This document shows, piece by piece, positions 24,010-31,743 of a stretch of DNA of 40,735 bases (positions within the stretch are counted from its first letter, which is position 1; the number at the start of each line of letters is the position of its first letter). A program made the translations under genes and the position numbers. Location of the stretch: NCBI GenBank assembly GCA_900541035.1, contig UQIN01000022.1, positions 1 to 40,735 of the forward strand. The letters are read 5' to 3'. Below the pieces are notes generated by a model. That model had not been told where the DNA came from, made no database searches, and saw only the letters and a list, made by a program, of their open reading frames with translations. The stretch comes from an uncultured Collinsella sp. Its GTDB lineage: Bacteria; Actinomycetota; Coriobacteriia; Coriobacteriales; Coriobacteriaceae.

Positions 24010-27000
24010 ATGGCGAACACCCAGAACTATATTAACCACCTGCTGCAGAACACCGGCATTACGCCGGCATGCAGCGAAGAAGAGCGCTTGGCTGCCGAAG
24101 ATATCGCTCAGATCTTCCGCAACCACGGCTTTGACCCCGAGGTTCAGGAGTTCAATGCCCCGGCGCCCAGTAGGTTGGCATTTGCCGTTACCGGTATTCT
24201 TGCGTTTGCCGGCGCCCTGCTGATGGGCATCGGCGGCGGTATCGGCTTGGTCGGCACCTTGCTGGCCATTGTCGGCGCCGTTCTTTACGTGCTCGAGCGC
24301 ACGGGCCACCCCGTGGTTTCGCGCCTGGGCAAGACGGGCGTGAGCCAAAATGTCATCGCCTACCACAAGGCCTCGGGCCCGCTCGCGTCCCCGCGTAACC
24401 GCCCGGTGGTCGTTGTCGCACACTACGACTCTCCCCGTGCTGAGCTGCTCGCCCGCGAGCCTTATGCTTCGTATCGTGCGCTCATCGCCAAGCTGTTGCC
24501 CGTTGCCACGGTTGCCCCCGCTGCCGTTGCCATCCTGCGTATTCTGCCGCTCCCCGGCGCGCTCAAGGTTCTGCTGTGGATTGTCGCGATCCTCGCTTCC
24601 CTCGTTGCACTCGCCAACGCGGTAAACATCATCTCTAACCGCCACATTCTTACCTATACGTCTGGCGCGGTGTGCAACAAGTCTTCTGTCGCCGCTATGC
24701 TCGGCGTTATGGACAACGTTGCTCCCTTCCAGGGCGAAAACGAGTTTCCCGACGATGTTCCGTTCGATACCTATTTTGGGGAGCAGAAGCGTCGTGCCGA
24801 GGAAATGGCGCGCGCAGCGGCGGAATATGCCGCGGCCCAGCAGCAAAACGACTACGGCAACACCATCGAGTATGAAGAGCCTACCTACGCCGAGGACGAA
24901 TTCGGTCAGCCGATTGCTCCCGACGCTCAGACCGAGCCCGAACAGGGTGAGGCTTTCGACGAGCAAATCGAGGGCTTTGAGGGTGCGTCTGCCGACGAGA
25001 CGCTGATCGGCGCTATCGTGCCTGAGGATCAGAATCAGGCTGCCCAGGCTGAAGAGTTCAATGACGAGGTTTCCGCTGCCGAGTCGGCGGAGGAGCCTGT
25101 CGCGGCCGAGCCCGAGCCCAAGCTCTATCGCAATGCCGCCGGCAACATCCGCTTTGGTTCGGATGCCATCCGTGCGCTCGGAATGCTCCCCGAGTCCTGC
25201 ACGCTCGATTACGAGGAGGGCGAGGAGCCGACGTTTGAGCCCGAGCCTGCCCCCGTCGTGACTGCGCCTGCGCCCGCTGTCACCGTGGATGATGAGTCTG
25301 CCGCGGTTGCCGTTGCCGTTGCCGAGCCCGAGGCGGTGTCCGCGATCGATCCCGCGGCAGGACTGGACATTTTGGCTCCCGCCGCGCCGGCGCAAGACGT
25401 TGCGGACGAGTCTGACGACGATTACGTTGAACAGCCGAGGCGCGTGTCTTACGAGAGCGATACTGATTTCTCGGCCGAGATTCCCGCGGCAACGCCCCAT
25501 GCCGACATTGCATCCGCGTTCTCGTCGATTGGCGCCAGCGCTTCCAACTTCTTTAAGGGTGCGCTTGCAAAGGGCAGGAAATTTGTCGACGATTTCGAGG
25601 AGAAGCGCGCTGCCGCACGCGAGACTGCCGAGCAGGAGGCTATCGCTCAGCAGCAGGCAGCCGAGGCGGCACGTGAGCACGCGGCGCAAGAGTTCGAGCA
25701 GAACGAGGCTATGCAGTCCGCGCCCGTCGACGCCGCCGAAGCTACAACGTCCTTTGAGTCCCAGCAACCGGCGTCCGCGGATGTTGTTGAGGCGACGACG
25801 TCTTTCGAGGCTCAGGAGCACGTCGATAGCACCATGTCGTTTGATGCCGCGCAGTTCGATTCCACGATAACGTTTGAAAAGCAGGGCACCGCGATTGCCG
25901 AGCCCCTTCCTGTTTCCGATGAGCAGGGCGACGCGGCAGACGATGACGAGCCTATTGATGCTGCCGAAATCCAAGATGTCGCCGAGGACGAGTCCGTTGA
26001 GGCCAGCTCTGACGAAGAGCAATACGCGGCAGCCGATCAAGGTGATTCGACCGAGGTCGAGCAGGAGGAAGTGCCTGCGGTTTCCGAGACTCCCGAGACG
26101 GATGAGTCGAGGCCTTACTCCACGCAGATTTTCACCATGCCGACCCCGAGTGGTTCCGGTGCCACGGTTGCCAATGTCGCTCCCACTCAGGACGAAACGG
26201 TCGATTCCCTTATGGCCCAGATTTCCTCCCAGGCATCGCCGCGTCCGCAGATGAATGTTCCCGATCCGGCGTCGGCACCGTCGCCTGCACCTTCCTCGTC
26301 TCCGCTGGCTTCGGTCCCCGATCCGTCGCTGCCGTCCATGAAGCAGGCAAACGTTGCGTCTCGCACGTCGCTGTTCGACCTTCCCGATCCCTCTGCCCAG
26401 GTCAACGACCCCTTTGCTACTGCCCACGGTCCCGAACCCACATCGGCACCCGTTGCGCCTTCTATGCCCGTTGCGTCGGGCGCGCAGCCGATCGAGACCA
26501 TTTCGGCTCCCGCCCCGGCGGCACCCAAGTCTCGCAAACGCGGCCTGGGTGGCCTGTTCGGTCGTAAAAGGAAAAACGAGCAGGACAGCATGAGTGATTG
26601 GCTGGGCGTCGAAGACGATTACGATGCCAAGAAGTCCGGTCGCGGTATCGGTTCGTGGGATAACTTCGAGGACGATAACGATGGCTGGAAGGGCGGCGCT
26701 ACGTCTTCCGATGGCGCTTCTTCCGAAGATATGCTCTCGGCTGTCGCCTCTATGGGCGATGATGAGCTGCTCGGTCACGATATCTGGTTTGTGGCAACGG
26801 GCGCCTCGGATTGTGATGGCGCCGGCATGAAGGCCTTCTTGGCTTCGCATCGCGATAAGCTCCGCGGCGTATTCTTCATCAATCTTGAATCCGTCGGCGC
26901 CGGTAGGCTTTCGGTGGTGACGGTCGAGGGCGAACAGCAGCTGCTCAAGGGCGATCGCCGCATCATGAACCTGGTCAGCAAGGTGTGCAAGTCGTTCCAT

Positions 27001-27207
27001 GTCGATTGTGGCGCGCTCGAGATGCCCTATGCCAAGACCGATGCCTATGCCGCGCTCGAGGCGAGCCGCCGAGCCCTCACCATCGCCGGCGTGGACGGCA
27101 CGCGTCTGGCTTGCGCTCGTACCGAGGACGACCTGCCCCACAATGTCAACCCGACGAACATTGCCACGGTATCCGAGGTCGTGACCGAGGTTATCCGCCG
27201 TTCGTAG
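24010..27207 (+). CDS. Membrane M28-fold peptidase-like protein, split and active-site altered
   Basis: 1065 residues from ATG 24010, which follows TGTGGAGCG; an upstream in-frame ATG at 23860 has no such site. An M28 zinc-peptidase fold is recognisable at both ends: AHYDS (His138, Asp140) and SGAVCNKSSVAAML at 218-231, then FVATGASDCDGAGMKAF (about 928-944), INLESVG (Glu960) and LPHNVNPTNI (His1044). The bridging Asp of GAxDN is Cys222, and the usual Glu-Glu pair is Ser933-Asp934, so normal zinc catalysis is doubtful. Hydrophobic segments lie at about 55-97 and 160-206. Residues about 240-915 are acidic, Ala/Pro-rich and probably disordered, with four TTSFE-like repeats (576-625). A small membrane protein gene follows after 21 bp. 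Confidence 0.8.
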   Translation: MANTQNYINHLLQNTGITPACSEEERLAAEDIAQIFRNHGFDPEVQEFNAPAPSRLAFAVTGILAFAGALLMGIGGGIGLVGTLLAIVGAVLYVLERTGHPVVSRLGKTGVSQNVIAYHKASGPLASPRNRPVVVVAHYDSPRAELLAREPYASYRALIAKLLPVATVAPAAVAILRILPLPGALKVLLWIVAILASLVALANAVNIISNRHILTYTSGAVCNKSSVAAMLGVMDNVAPFQGENEFPDDVPFDTYFGEQKRRAEEMARAAAEYAAAQQQNDYGNTIEYEEPTYAEDEFGQPIAPDAQTEPEQGEAFDEQIEGFEGASADETLIGAIVPEDQNQAAQAEEFNDEVSAAESAEEPVAAEPEPKLYRNAAGNIRFGSDAIRALGMLPESCTLDYEEGEEPTFEPEPAPVVTAPAPAVTVDDESAAVAVAVAEPEAVSAIDPAAGLDILAPAAPAQDVADESDDDYVEQPRRVSYESDTDFSAEIPAATPHADIASAFSSIGASASNFFKGALAKGRKFVDDFEEKRAAARETAEQEAIAQQQAAEAAREHAAQEFEQNEAMQSAPVDAAEATTSFESQQPASADVVEATTSFEAQEHVDSTMSFDAAQFDSTITFEKQGTAIAEPLPVSDEQGDAADDDEPIDAAEIQDVAEDESVEASSDEEQYAAADQGDSTEVEQEEVPAVSETPETDESRPYSTQIFTMPTPSGSGATVANVAPTQDETVDSLMAQISSQASPRPQMNVPDPASAPSPAPSSSPLASVPDPSLPSMKQANVASRTSLFDLPDPSAQVNDPFATAHGPEPTSAPVAPSMPVASGAQPIETISAPAPAAPKSRKRGLGGLFGRKRKNEQDSMSDWLGVEDDYDAKKSGRGIGSWDNFEDDNDGWKGGATSSDGASSEDMLSAVASMGDDELLGHDIWFVATGASDCDGAGMKAFLASHRDKLRGVFFINLESVGAGRLSVVTVEGEQQLLKGDRRIMNLVSKVCKSFHVDCGALEMPYAKTDAYAALEASRRALTIAGVDGTRLACARTEDDLPHNVNPTNIATVSEVVTEVIRRS
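25738..25882 (+). repeat. Four TTSFE-like coding repeats
   Basis: Within the acidic insert of the M28-like protein the pattern (D/E)-x-T-(T/M/I)-(S/T)-F-(E/D) occurs four times: EATTSFES, EATTSFEA, DSTMSFDA and DSTITFEK, spaced about 12-18 residues apart. Confidence 0.7.
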
Positions 27208-27228
27208 ACGGAGCTCTAAGGAGTCAAC

Positions 27229-27447
27229 GTGTTTTCGTATATTAAGCGCCATTGGCCTGTCTACGTGATTTTGACCTTGATTGCCATTGCGTTAGGATTT
27301 GGGGCTGCCTACATCGTGGGTGCAAAGGGCTCGACCCCCGCCTCCGCAATCAGCGAAGAGGTGGAGCAAGAACAGAGTACGGGTGCCGATGGGATTCCTG
27401 AGTCCGAGCAGGCAATCGTTGATGGTGGATCTTCGTCTGCAGAGTAG
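27229..27447 (+). CDS. Small single-pass membrane protein
   Basis: 72-residue protein not matching a family I know. A basic start (MFSYIKRHWP) is followed by one strong membrane helix (about 11-32, VYVILTLIAIALGFGAAYIVGA) and an acidic, Ser/Glu-rich tail (SEEVEQEQSTGADGIPESEQ). The orientation should be N-in, tail outside. GTG at 27229 follows AAGGAG. It lies 21 bp after the M28-like gene, so the two are probably one operon, and it is followed by a terminator. Confidence 0.8.
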   Translation: MFSYIKRHWPVYVILTLIAIALGFGAAYIVGAKGSTPASAISEEVEQEQSTGADGIPESEQAIVDGGSSSAE

Positions 27448-27468
27448 ATACGGCGATTTACATGATTG

Positions 27469-27506
27469 AAAGCGGGCGAGCCAGGGGACTGGCTCCCCCG
27501 CTTTTT
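27469..27506 (+). terminator. Terminator after the M28-like operon
   Basis: AAAGCGGG and CCCGCTTT with the inner arms GAGCCAG/CTGGCTC form a long hairpin followed by TTTTT on the plus strand. It separates two convergent units, and the minus strand also has a short T-run, so it may work in both directions. Confidence 0.85.
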
Positions 27507-27513
27507 CATCGCG

Positions 27514-30500
27514 CTAGCGCTTCTTTGGGGTCGACCTAAGGCGAGCGAACCATAGGGCTGCGGCACCCGAGGTCAGGAGCGCGGTGATGCAAGCGGCGAT
27601 GGGAACTGATCCTGTTGCCGGTAGGTCCTGCAGTAGGGTACAGCGTTGAATGACACGGTCCTCGTCATGTGACTCAAGTTTATCGCCGCCGCCGTTGCGG
27701 CAAAGATCGACGCGTGCGCTGTTGGTGAGTGCGGTTTGGGGCGTATAAGCCGACGTCGCCTGCATGTGCACGATTGCGCCCCGAGCGTCTGTGCCAAGGA
27801 TTGCTTTGGCATCGTCAAGGTCGTCGTGCTCATCTTTGAGATCATCGCGGGTCCAAGAATCCGCATCGCTTCGAGTCGTAAAGTCGGCGGCTACCGCACC
27901 GTATTCAATTCGAATGCCCGTTACGACGGTATTGGGTGTAAGGTCGAGCTCTTCCGCCTCGAGTGTGGTGGATTCCGTGGTCGAGACATCCGCCTTCCAG
28001 AGGCGCCAGCCGTCGTAATCGACGAGGCGACAGTCCTCACCAAGGCTCTCTTTTACTTCGTCGGACTCAAGCCAAGGATTTTCGTGTCCATCGTCAAGCG
28101 TCGCGTTCGCCGGTTCATCGACGTCTGTCGAGTCCAACGGCGTCGTGCGATACCACACGTTGCACAGACCGTTGAGGTCGCCGATGGCGACGGGGGTTTC
28201 GATTGAGACGAATCTCGCCGTATCGTCCTCGGCACACTCAAGATCATCGGTAATTGTGAACTCATCAACCCAGGTAGTTGAATCGTTTCGAGCGTCGATG
28301 GTATAGGAGAAAAGCCCATCCGTATTGGTTTGCATCGCGGCACGGTTTTTACCATCGCCGTTAGCCAACAGGCCCTTTTCGATAGGTTGGACAAGTTCCT
28401 GACGCTTGTCGACCTGCCCCTTGATCTCGATGGGCGCATCCTTCATCGCGACGGATTGGACTTCTCCCGTATCCTTTATTTCAAACGTTATCTCCTCGGC
28501 AAGGTCATAGGTCCGCGGAGACATCATTTCGCGCAACGAGTAGGTGCCGGGTGCAAGATGTTCGACGCGGTGCGGCTTGTCGGATGAGGTCCAGGAGTCT
28601 ATTTCGGTTTTATCGGGACCATATAAGGTGAGCTGTGCGCCTTCCACTTCCTGCTCACCGCTTGCATCGACCTTGGAGATATCAACCTTGGTGTAATCGT
28701 CGGATACGTTAAGCCGTGCTTCTACAACGGGTGTTTTCTGGTCGGCATAAGTAAGGTCGACAATATGGGTTGTCTGATCGAGCAAGAAGCCTGCCGGCGC
28801 TTGAGTCTCGACAACCTCGTAGCGTGCGGTGCCAGATCCCAGTGGGAGGTTGTCCGCGCGTGCTTCTCCAGTTTCATCCGTCGTGACGGTCGCGACGGTC
28901 TCACCGTCGAGCGCGGCAATGCTACCGTCGGGGCGCACGATATCACCCGAGGCACGGATCTCAAAGACGGCGCCCGCGAGGCTGCTGCCGTCTATGGCAT
29001 CGGTTTTAACGATCCTGATGTTTCCGGTCGCGGCGTGGTCATAATACGAGGCGATTGCAACGGGCGTTAGGTTCATGTCGGCGGGTATGTTTACCTCGAT
29101 CTCTTCGCCGACAAGATAGGGCTCTTTGGCCGAGGTTTCGCGTACATAATAGGTGCCCGGCATGAGCGATTCGGGCAGTGTGACGGTGCCGGTCGCGTCA
29201 GTCGTAAAGGTGTCCATTACGTTATGTGCTGGATACCAGCAAGTTTGTGAGACAGGTTCGTGATTGCTGTCGAGGAGTTGGAAGGTGAATCCGGCTAGGG
29301 GAACAGAAGCGCCTGTTTGGGCATCGCGTTTTACAATCTGGAGATGCGTCGACAGCGCGTGGTTGTCCACAATATATTGAAGCTCGGCCCCGTCGGAAAT
29401 CTGATTGGCCCCGACGGTCCATTCCCCTGCACGTTTAAAACCCTCGGGGACGGTTTCCGGAACCTCGCGAATCGTGTAGCCGGCACGGTCGTATGGGACA
29501 GCTCCGTGGACACCGGCGGGTCGCTTGCCTGTGCCGAACCATGCTTCGGGCTGATCTTTGGTGGAGGCAAAGCCATAGATGTTTGTGGTCAGTGTGCCAA
29601 CAACCTGCTGAGAGCTGTTGCTGACAACCTCAAAGACAACACCACCCGCCGGCTGCTCCAGGCCGGATTGGTCGCTATTGCCGTAATCCTTGAATTTGGA
29701 AATCTCAAGGTCAAACGCAATGGGGATATCGGAAATGCGGGATTCGATCTCGACCACGCCTGAATCGCCGAGCTGGTCGGCTCCAACGGTATAGGTCCAG
29801 CTGTCGTTGGATGGCAGGTAGCCCTCGGGGGCTTTTGATTCGTAGATGGTAAAGGTTCCTAAGGGGACATCGGCGAGGGTGGCCCGACCGCTTTCGTCGG
29901 TCGTGAGGATTTGTGCCCATCCAGGGGTTGATTGCGACACACACGTGAACTCTGCTCCTGCGAGTGAAGATCCCACCTGGGGGCCGGCATTCGTCGCGGC
30001 ATCGAGTTTTACGATACGCAGGTTGATGGTGCCGGGCTGTTCATCAATGGCGACCCGCCCGCCGTCATTCCCCGTGGTAAAGGCAATACGATCACGACGG
30101 GGGACATAGCCGGCCGGCGCCTTCGTTTCAACTAGGTAGTATGCCGTGTTGGGCAGAAGTGTTGCTTGCGCTCGACCGTTGCTGTCCATCTTGATGGTGC
30201 CGACACGCGCGCCGCTGGCGCTCTCAAAAATATCGAATGTTGCCCCGGTAAACTGATAGGTATTGTTTCCGCTGGTAATAACGGTGTTAGCAGACTGCTT
30301 TTGGAAGGAAACAGAGACCGCCGGCAGTACATAGAGCATGTCTTGACGTTTGCTGCCGCCCGATACGGCCCCTAGATAGCGTCGCGCGCGGTGCGGAGCG
30401 GCTTTGATGCTTCCTGATTTTGCGCTGTCGTGGAGCCACCGCGCAGCCGCCACGACTTCATTGTCGGCGGTAAAGTGTCCGCTCTTGGTTTTACCCTGAG

Positions 30501-30945
30501 CGGTCGTGTAGGAGTAGGTGCCGTCGACATGGGTAGTGCCGTTGAGCATCCATACGGCAAGCTGGGTGGCGGCGCGGGCGCGATCGGGTGAAAGATGGTA
30601 ACCGCCAAACGACGTGGTGGTGGGATATCCGTGACAAACGATTGCCGCGAACTCGTCGTCGAGCCACACCCAGCCTTGATCAAAGTTGAGCCATGGGCCA
30701 CCCGGTTTGGTGGGGCCGGGGCGCTCCTGGTTCATGCAGTAGGCAATCGAGGTGTCTTGAGCTTCATACTTGCCGATGAAGAAGGGTCCACAATCATCGC
30801 TAATAGTGCGGAAGCCGAGCTGGTCGTAGCCATCGACGGCAAATGCGGCTCCCGGTGCCAGGCAGCCGAAAAGCAGGAAGAGGAGCAGGAGCAGCGGACC
30901 TGTTGCGATTGCGCTGTGGACAGAGTGCGTGGGTGCGTTGGACAT
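27514..30945 (-). CDS. LPXTG-anchored thioester/CnaB surface adhesin
   Basis: 1143-residue secreted protein. A signal peptide ends near AAFA-VD (residue 36). Residues about 37-205 look like a thioester domain: AYCMNQE (Cys70) and ATQLAVW (Gln128) are the two positions that form the internal Cys-Gln thioester able to bond host surfaces. Six CnaB/SpaA-type domains follow (about 210-880), each closed by an E-box such as YYLVETKAPAGY or FTIYESKAPEGY, with isopeptide bonds expected. A further beta domain (about 885-1100) precedes the sortase motif LPATG (1108-1112), a membrane helix and a basic tail. No sortase or pilin gene is in the window. The start ATG follows GGAG. Likely role: attachment to host tissue or mucus. 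Confidence 0.92.
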   Translation of the reverse strand: MSNAPTHSVHSAIATGPLLLLLFLLFGCLAPGAAFAVDGYDQLGFRTISDDCGPFFIGKYEAQDTSIAYCMNQERPGPTKPGGPWLNFDQGWVWLDDEFAAIVCHGYPTTTSFGGYHLSPDRARAATQLAVWMLNGTTHVDGTYSYTTAQGKTKSGHFTADNEVVAAARWLHDSAKSGSIKAAPHRARRYLGAVSGGSKRQDMLYVLPAVSVSFQKQSANTVITSGNNTYQFTGATFDIFESASGARVGTIKMDSNGRAQATLLPNTAYYLVETKAPAGYVPRRDRIAFTTGNDGGRVAIDEQPGTINLRIVKLDAATNAGPQVGSSLAGAEFTCVSQSTPGWAQILTTDESGRATLADVPLGTFTIYESKAPEGYLPSNDSWTYTVGADQLGDSGVVEIESRISDIPIAFDLEISKFKDYGNSDQSGLEQPAGGVVFEVVSNSSQQVVGTLTTNIYGFASTKDQPEAWFGTGKRPAGVHGAVPYDRAGYTIREVPETVPEGFKRAGEWTVGANQISDGAELQYIVDNHALSTHLQIVKRDAQTGASVPLAGFTFQLLDSNHEPVSQTCWYPAHNVMDTFTTDATGTVTLPESLMPGTYYVRETSAKEPYLVGEEIEVNIPADMNLTPVAIASYYDHAATGNIRIVKTDAIDGSSLAGAVFEIRASGDIVRPDGSIAALDGETVATVTTDETGEARADNLPLGSGTARYEVVETQAPAGFLLDQTTHIVDLTYADQKTPVVEARLNVSDDYTKVDISKVDASGEQEVEGAQLTLYGPDKTEIDSWTSSDKPHRVEHLAPGTYSLREMMSPRTYDLAEEITFEIKDTGEVQSVAMKDAPIEIKGQVDKRQELVQPIEKGLLANGDGKNRAAMQTNTDGLFSYTIDARNDSTTWVDEFTITDDLECAEDDTARFVSIETPVAIGDLNGLCNVWYRTTPLDSTDVDEPANATLDDGHENPWLESDEVKESLGEDCRLVDYDGWRLWKADVSTTESTTLEAEELDLTPNTVVTGIRIEYGAVAADFTTRSDADSWTRDDLKDEHDDLDDAKAILGTDARGAIVHMQATSAYTPQTALTNSARVDLCRNGGGDKLESHDEDRVIQRCTLLQDLPATGSVPIAACITALLTSGAAALWFARLRSTPKKR

Positions 30946-30960
30946 GGCTGCTCCTTATCC

Positions 30961-31000
30961 CTCGTGCGTCGCACGGGGAGGCTGCGACGCGTAGGACGAG
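30961..31000 (-). promoter_or_regulatory. Leader hairpin upstream of the adhesin gene
   Basis: GCGTCGCA (30966-30973) and TGCGACGC (30983-30990) form an 8-bp stem, extended by CTCGT/ACGAG outer arms. It lies a few bases upstream of the adhesin ribosome-binding site and would form in the 5' leader, where it could affect translation. Beyond it, up to the tRNA promoter at 31201, I see no gene. Confidence 0.5.
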
Positions 31001-31200
31001 GCTACCCCCGAGGTTCATGCGGGTAAGTACCGGAGCCTGACCAAAAGCTTGCCCAATTCCTGACAAATCTGAGCTCAAATACAACAATCAAGCAAAAGCG
31101 CAGGTAGAAGATAAGGGGAACAGGAAGCCAAAGGTCCTCGTCTCCACAATTGACGCGATTTTCAAACGAATCTCCACAGCTAAAACAAGCACCACCACCC

Positions 31201-31230
31201 TTGTATCGAACAAGACAACCGCGTTATACT
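31201..31230 (+). promoter_or_regulatory. Promoter of tRNA-Gly
   Basis: -35-like TTGTAT (31201-31206) and -10 TATACT (31225-31230) with an 18-bp spacer, 13 bp before the mature tRNA start. Confidence 0.6.
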
Positions 31231-31243
31231 AGCCAACACACAA

Positions 31244-31318
31244 GCGGGCATCGCCAAGTGGTAAGGCATCAGCTTCCCAAGCTGACACTCGCGGGTTCGA
31301 GTCCCGTTGCCCGCTCCA
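31244..31318 (+). tRNA. tRNA-Gly (anticodon CCC)
   Basis: 75 nt including an encoded CCA. The acceptor stem GCGGGCA pairs with TGCCCGC, the D-arm is GCCAAGTGGTAAGGC, the anticodon loop TTCCCAA gives CCC, and the T-arm is GCGGGTTCGAGTCCCG. Reads GGG codons. A terminator follows, then two extra copies of its 3' end. Confidence 0.97.
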
Positions 31319-31330
31319 GTAAAAAGCACA

Positions 31331-31361
31331 AGCACGGCAGCGTTACGTTGCCGTGCTTTTT
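31331..31361 (+). terminator. Terminator of tRNA-Gly
   Basis: A 9-bp perfect stem (AGCACGGCA with TGCCGTGCT) is followed by five T residues, 12 bp after the tRNA CCA end. Confidence 0.9.
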
Positions 31362-31373
31362 ACTACCAAGCGC

Positions 31374-31510
31374 CGGGACTCGAACCCGCCAGGGTGCGAG
31401 CGTTAAGCAAACGCGAAGCGTTTGTAGCGAGCAGGCGAAGGCGCCGACAGGCGCCTGAAGCCGGTGCGTATTTGCGAAGCAAATACGCGGATGTCCCGTT
31501 GCCCGCTCCA
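31374..31510. repeat. tRNA-Gly-associated module 1: inverted T-arm, hairpins, 3'-end copy
   Basis: Non-coding. It starts with an exact 16-nt reverse complement of the tRNA-Gly T-arm (31374-31389 against 31291-31306). Hairpins follow: AAACGC/GCGTTT with a GAA loop (31409-31423), GGCGCC/GGCGCC (about 31439-31455) and a 10-bp perfect stem with a GAA loop (31466-31488). It ends with GTCCCGTTGCCCGCTCCA (31493-31510), identical to the last 18 nt of tRNA-Gly. Confidence 0.8.
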
Positions 31511-31589
31511 TCGAGTACGGGGGACCTCGGGAACGTCGGGTCCAACCCGCTGTGCCCGTGCGTGTGCGCGGACCGGGTCTGCCGACCGC

Positions 31590-31641
31590 AGCCGGTGCGT
31601 ATTTGCGAAGCAAATGCGCGGACGTCCCGTTGCCCGCTCCA
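31590..31641. repeat. tRNA-Gly-associated module 2: second copy of hairpin plus 3' end
   Basis: 52 bp that match 31459-31510 at 50 positions: the GAA-loop hairpin (31597-31619) followed by the same 18-nt tRNA-Gly 3' end (31624-31641). The 79 bp between the two copies are GC-rich, have no gene and are not obviously repeated. Confidence 0.85.
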
Positions 31642-31743
31642 ATTCCAAAATGTTAGGTTAATGCCTGCTGCCCATACTTGCACCTGCGCACGGTACAATG
31701 GTTGGGTTACGACCAACGTGCCAATAACCAAAAAGGAGCCGCT

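Noticed and set aside
23959..27252. 1097-residue minus-strand frame opposite the M28-like gene
   Set aside because: Arg/Gly/Leu-rich translation produced by the acidic Ala/Glu coding strand; not a protein-like composition.
30860..30945. Lipobox (LLFGC) in the adhesin signal peptide
   Set aside because: Phe at the -2 position fits poorly and the protein has a clear LPATG sortase anchor.
31374..31641. A second tRNA gene or a CRISPR array after tRNA-Gly
   Set aside because: Only T-arm and 3'-end pieces are present, with no D or anticodon arm. Just two direct copies with unequal spacing, and no cas genes.
31678..31699. TTGCAC and TACAAT upstream of purB as a promoter
   Set aside because: The spacer is about 10 bp, too short; the -10-like box may be real but lacks a credible partner.
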